DNA from: Fusobacteriaceae bacterium UBA2433 | Lineage (GTDB): Bacteria; Fusobacteriota; Fusobacteriia; Fusobacteriales; Fusobacteriaceae | NCBI GenBank assembly: GCA_002342785.1 | Contig: DDQV01000109.1 | Coordinates: forward strand, 4,267 to 19,947 | Length of the DNA stretch: 15,681 nucleotides | Reading direction: 5' to 3' | In this document: piece by piece, positions 12,631 through 15,681 of the stretch | How the letters are laid out: each line of letters begins with the position of its first letter | Position numbering within the stretch: position 1 is the first letter of the stretch | Program-made: the position numbers and the translations under genes | The notes under the pieces: model-generated | What the model was told of the DNA's origin: nothing | Seen by the model: the letters and a program-made list of their open reading frames with translations, nothing else | The model's database searches: none

Positions 12631-15627
12631 TTATATTTGACTTTCTAAATTATCAAAACTATTTGTTTGAATCATTTCATGCTCTAACCCTATAGCTTTA
12701 AAATGTTTTTTTCCACATACTATCTTTGCTTTCTCTTTCTCTCTTAATTCTTCTGCAAATAATGTTCCTTTTGTTTCCACTACAAGATATAGTTTTTCAT
12801 TTCCATCTTTTTCGTATAATACAGCCCAGTCTGGATTATATGATCCAATAGGAGTATCAATTTTAAACCAACTAGGTAATTTAGCATATACTTTAACATT
12901 ATTACTTGCTTCAAACCTTTCAGCAATATTTTGCTCTATATTTGAATCATCTACAACATAAGTATATGGCGATTTTTTACTTTCTATCATGCCATCTTTG
13001 AAATGAACTTTTAATTCATTAGTCTCAAATAACTCCTGTCCATAAAATTCATTGTCTAACTTCTCATATTTAATTCCATCAATTATAAAATGACTCATAG
13101 TATTTTTAATTATTTTTATCGCTTCATCTACATACCTCTGAGGATTTCTTTTGAGATAGATTTCTGTTTTACTATTAATTATAATATCTGCAATACTTCT
13201 CCTAGTAAGACTGGTTTCACTTTGAATATATGAAAGTATATCAGGTATATTAGATCTAGAAACAGTATAAGAATCAATATTATCTTCTATATTACTTCCT
13301 GTAACTACTCCTACTCCACCTTTGGTTATCTCTGTCTTCACCTTAAAGTATTTATATTTTTCGTCTGTAAAATAAAGCTGTGCCCTTAAGCTTTCTGAAC
13401 ATTTTTTTATTAACTCATCATTATCAAAATCAACTTTGAATTTTGTTTTATATTTTACCTTATCCCATAATTCTTTAAAATCATCACTAAGCAATATTCT
13501 CTTATTTATTTTTACAGTTTTTTTGTCAGCATTATTTTTAATATTTAAATTCCCAGCAACTTTTTTTAACTTTCCTAGTATTTGAGATTTAATTTCTATA
13601 AATTCTTCTGGGATCTCTACTAAATTAGCTTTCAATGCTGCTTTTAATTTATCAGTAACTTTATCCTTAGTATCTATATATTTCGTCTCTTTTAGATGTT
13701 CGTGGAGAATTTTTGATTTTACTTCTCCTAAGTTTTCACAATTAATACCATCTATATCAATTATTATATTTGCAAACATATGAGAGCTCACAAAACCAAA
13801 TTTTATACCTGTTTCCTCTTCTATTTCACTCTGAAGCCCTTTTATAAATTCTTCATAAGATTCATTAGCCATAACAGTAAGAGAGTTGTATTCAAAACCT
13901 TTTACTCTTTCTCCTTGTTGATTTACACAAATTCTAAGTCCTCTCCCTATCTCTTGTCTTTTTTTTATCTCAGAGTTAGTTTCATTCAAAGTACAAATTT
14001 GAAATACATTAGGGTTATCCCATCCTTCTTTTAGAGCTGAATGAGAAAATATAAATTCTAAAGGTTCATCTAAAGATAATAGTCTTTCTTTTTCTTTCAT
14101 TATCAAGTTAAAAGTATCGTTATCAGCCTTGACCACTCCTGAAGTATCTTTTTCTAAAATAAATTCCTTTCCATCTTTAGTTTGTTTCTTATCTCCAGAA
14201 AAATATCCATTATGAATTTTATTCACTCTACTTTTAATTTCTACCAGATTGCTTCCCAGAGTTGTATATTTCCCACTGTCTATAAGCTTTATATACTCTT
14301 CCTCAAACATCTCAGCATATTTCCCCATAATAACATTACCTTCGTTATCATGAGTTCTATAGTTAGCTACCCTGTCTATAAAAAATAGACTCAAAACTTT
14401 TATTCCTTGAGGATTTAATCTTTGCTTCTTATCTAGATGTTCCTCAATAGTTTTTCTTATTTGTAATCTTTTTATAGTGTCTGGAGATTCTCCTCCAAGA
14501 AGTTGACCAACTACTAATTTTTCTTTAAATAGATCAATATAAGTTACTCCTGTTTCAGCTTTTTCATCTCTGACAGATATTTCATTTACGAAGTATCCCT
14601 CATAGTTTGCATTTTTAGTAATAGTCTCTAAATGATCCCCATGTTTTACTTTTTTCTTCATTCTCTTTATTCCAGTTTTTTGTCTCACATCTAATTCTAA
14701 CTCTGCACTTAATCCTGCCTTAGCAGATTTTATAGAAATAACTTTTATATATTCTCCATTTTTATTTTCAGGAGCCTGTATTCCAGCTACTTCTATTTGC
14801 TTTACTAATTTTTTTTCATAAGCATCTATAGAGTCTAACTTATACATCATATTTTCTTTTACCCTATGAGTAGCAGAATATCGCAGTGTACAAAGTGGTT
14901 TTAAAGAAGCTATTGCTTCTTTTGATTTATCTGTATTATCTACTGATTGAGGTTCATCAATTATCACAATAGGATTTGTCTCAGATATAAAATCAATTGG
15001 TCTATATCCACTTAATCTATCATTGTATCTATGGATGATGTTTGCCTTATCTTCTTTTTTAGGATCTTTAAAACTTTTATTAAAGGCCCCTATATTAATA
15101 ACCATAATCTCAATGTTATTACTAGTTGCAAAACTTCTAACTTGCTCTAATTTTTGTGAATCATAATCAAAAAAACTATAGGTAACATTATCATATAAAC
15201 CTTTAAAATGCTCCTTTGTTATCTCTAAAGATTTTTTAGTTCCTTCTTTTATTGCTATACTAGGTACAACAATTATAAATTTTTTAAATCCATATTTTTT
15301 ATTCATTTCAAGAATAGTTCTGAGATATACATATGTTTTTCCTGTTCCTGTTTCCATCTCAACACAAAAATTAATATTTTTTATAGTTGTCGATTGTTTT
15401 AATCCATTTTTTAATTGTATTTTTTGAATATTTTCTAAAAGTTCTTCCTCGTTAATTTGCATTTTATTAGCGATCCCCAGATCATTGTCTGTAAATGAAC
15501 TTTGCTTCCTATTAATTTTTCCAACTGTAAAGTTACTATCCAGACTTTCTTGTCCTTCAAATATATTTACGATTGAATCTATTGCTTCTAATTGATAATC
15601 TAAGTTATCTTCAAATTTTATTTTCAT
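12631..15627 (-). CDS. res: Type III restriction-modification system, Res (helicase-endonuclease) subunit
   Basis: The 998-residue protein is a full-length type III Res. Its SF2 helicase part has Walker A METGTGKT (91-98), the DEPQ box (224-227, in VIIDEPQSVD), SAT motif III (251-253), ALKEGWDNPNVFQI (531-544) and motif VI QEIGRGLRI (558-566). The C-terminal PD-(D/E)XK endonuclease has PDW (932-934) and ETK (951-953) in VVETKGTLFAEELREKEKAK. With a Mod methyltransferase bound to its short asymmetric site, Res translocates or diffuses by ATP hydrolysis and cuts beside the site. All motifs are intact, so it looks active. Start ATG 15627 has a modest AAGGAT site 7 bases upstream. Mod is not in the window; being normally upstream of Res, it should lie just beyond the right edge, possibly as an operon. 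A hairpin follows the gene. Confidence 0.95.
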   Translation of the reverse strand: MKIKFEDNLDYQLEAIDSIVNIFEGQESLDSNFTVGKINRKQSSFTDNDLGIANKMQINEEELLENIQKIQLKNGLKQSTTIKNINFCVEMETGTGKTYVYLRTILEMNKKYGFKKFIIVVPSIAIKEGTKKSLEITKEHFKGLYDNVTYSFFDYDSQKLEQVRSFATSNNIEIMVINIGAFNKSFKDPKKEDKANIIHRYNDRLSGYRPIDFISETNPIVIIDEPQSVDNTDKSKEAIASLKPLCTLRYSATHRVKENMMYKLDSIDAYEKKLVKQIEVAGIQAPENKNGEYIKVISIKSAKAGLSAELELDVRQKTGIKRMKKKVKHGDHLETITKNANYEGYFVNEISVRDEKAETGVTYIDLFKEKLVVGQLLGGESPDTIKRLQIRKTIEEHLDKKQRLNPQGIKVLSLFFIDRVANYRTHDNEGNVIMGKYAEMFEEEYIKLIDSGKYTTLGSNLVEIKSRVNKIHNGYFSGDKKQTKDGKEFILEKDTSGVVKADNDTFNLIMKEKERLLSLDEPLEFIFSHSALKEGWDNPNVFQICTLNETNSEIKKRQEIGRGLRICVNQQGERVKGFEYNSLTVMANESYEEFIKGLQSEIEEETGIKFGFVSSHMFANIIIDIDGINCENLGEVKSKILHEHLKETKYIDTKDKVTDKLKAALKANLVEIPEEFIEIKSQILGKLKKVAGNLNIKNNADKKTVKINKRILLSDDFKELWDKVKYKTKFKVDFDNDELIKKCSESLRAQLYFTDEKYKYFKVKTEITKGGVGVVTGSNIEDNIDSYTVSRSNIPDILSYIQSETSLTRRSIADIIINSKTEIYLKRNPQRYVDEAIKIIKNTMSHFIIDGIKYEKLDNEFYGQELFETNELKVHFKDGMIESKKSPYTYVVDDSNIEQNIAERFEASNNVKVYAKLPSWFKIDTPIGSYNPDWAVLYEKDGNEKLYLVVETKGTLFAEELREKEKAKIVCGKKHFKAIGLEHEMIQTNSFDNLESQI

Positions 15628-15681
15628 AAATTCATCCTTATTTTTCTAAATATAATATTACATGTTAGTTTTTTTCTAGTT

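Overview
The window is a very AT-rich piece of bacterial chromosome. Most genes have a strong AGGAGG-type ribosome binding site and A/T-ending codons, and the intergenic DNA is almost pure A/T. Gene content and style fit a low-GC anaerobe, most plausibly Fusobacteriota (Fusobacterium, Cetobacterium, Ilyobacter or Psychrilyobacter type), with Bacillota as the alternative. This placement is inferred from style and family content, not from a marker gene.

Layout. The left edge (1-187, minus) holds the N-terminus of a membrane protein resembling the sensor part of GGDEF diguanylate cyclases, with no normal start codon. Small metabolic genes follow on the plus strand: a GNAT acetyltransferase (584-991), a group II PLP decarboxylase (1131-2546) with a near-consensus promoter, and a divergent QueD/PTPS-like protein with a C-terminal zinc ribbon (3042-3611) ending in a clear terminator. 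Positions 4049-4628 are a scar: the 3' end of a cupin gene (minus) joined head to head with the 3' end of a D-serine dehydratase gene (plus), both lacking their 5' parts. An EmrE/EamA-type efflux transporter (5172-6140) follows, with its own promoter and a perfect 19-bp inverted repeat at the predicted transcription start. Next come a nucleoside deaminase (6252-6731, minus), a YczE-like membrane protein (7038-7685, minus) divergent from a YeiL-like Crp/Fnr regulator (7817-8488), a DUF1543 protein (8567-9076) and an S1-domain RNA-binding protein (9152-9943).

The right third is defence-like and on the minus strand: a type III restriction Res subunit (12631-15627; Mod is presumably beyond the right edge), a PD-(D/E)XK nuclease-family protein (11327-12559), a decayed second copy of the Res 3' end (11188-11275), and an orphan MNT nucleotidyltransferase (10752-11072) followed by the C-terminal remnant of its likely HEPN partner (10606-10763).

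The main unexplained signal is a dispersed ~220-bp intergenic repeat present five times, always in plus orientation and always 3' of a plus-strand coding region (cores starting at 2664, 3666, 4786, 9941 and 10258). It carries three internal AAGGCT units at about 21-bp spacing in four of the copies, and potential stems. Copies 2 and 3 are longer (~330-350 bp) and directly flank the cupin/dsdA scar. Copy 4 starts exactly on the stop codon of the S1 gene. The repeat could be a non-autonomous mobile element, a structured RNA, or both. Together with three gene remnants, this marks the window as a recombination-prone accessory region.
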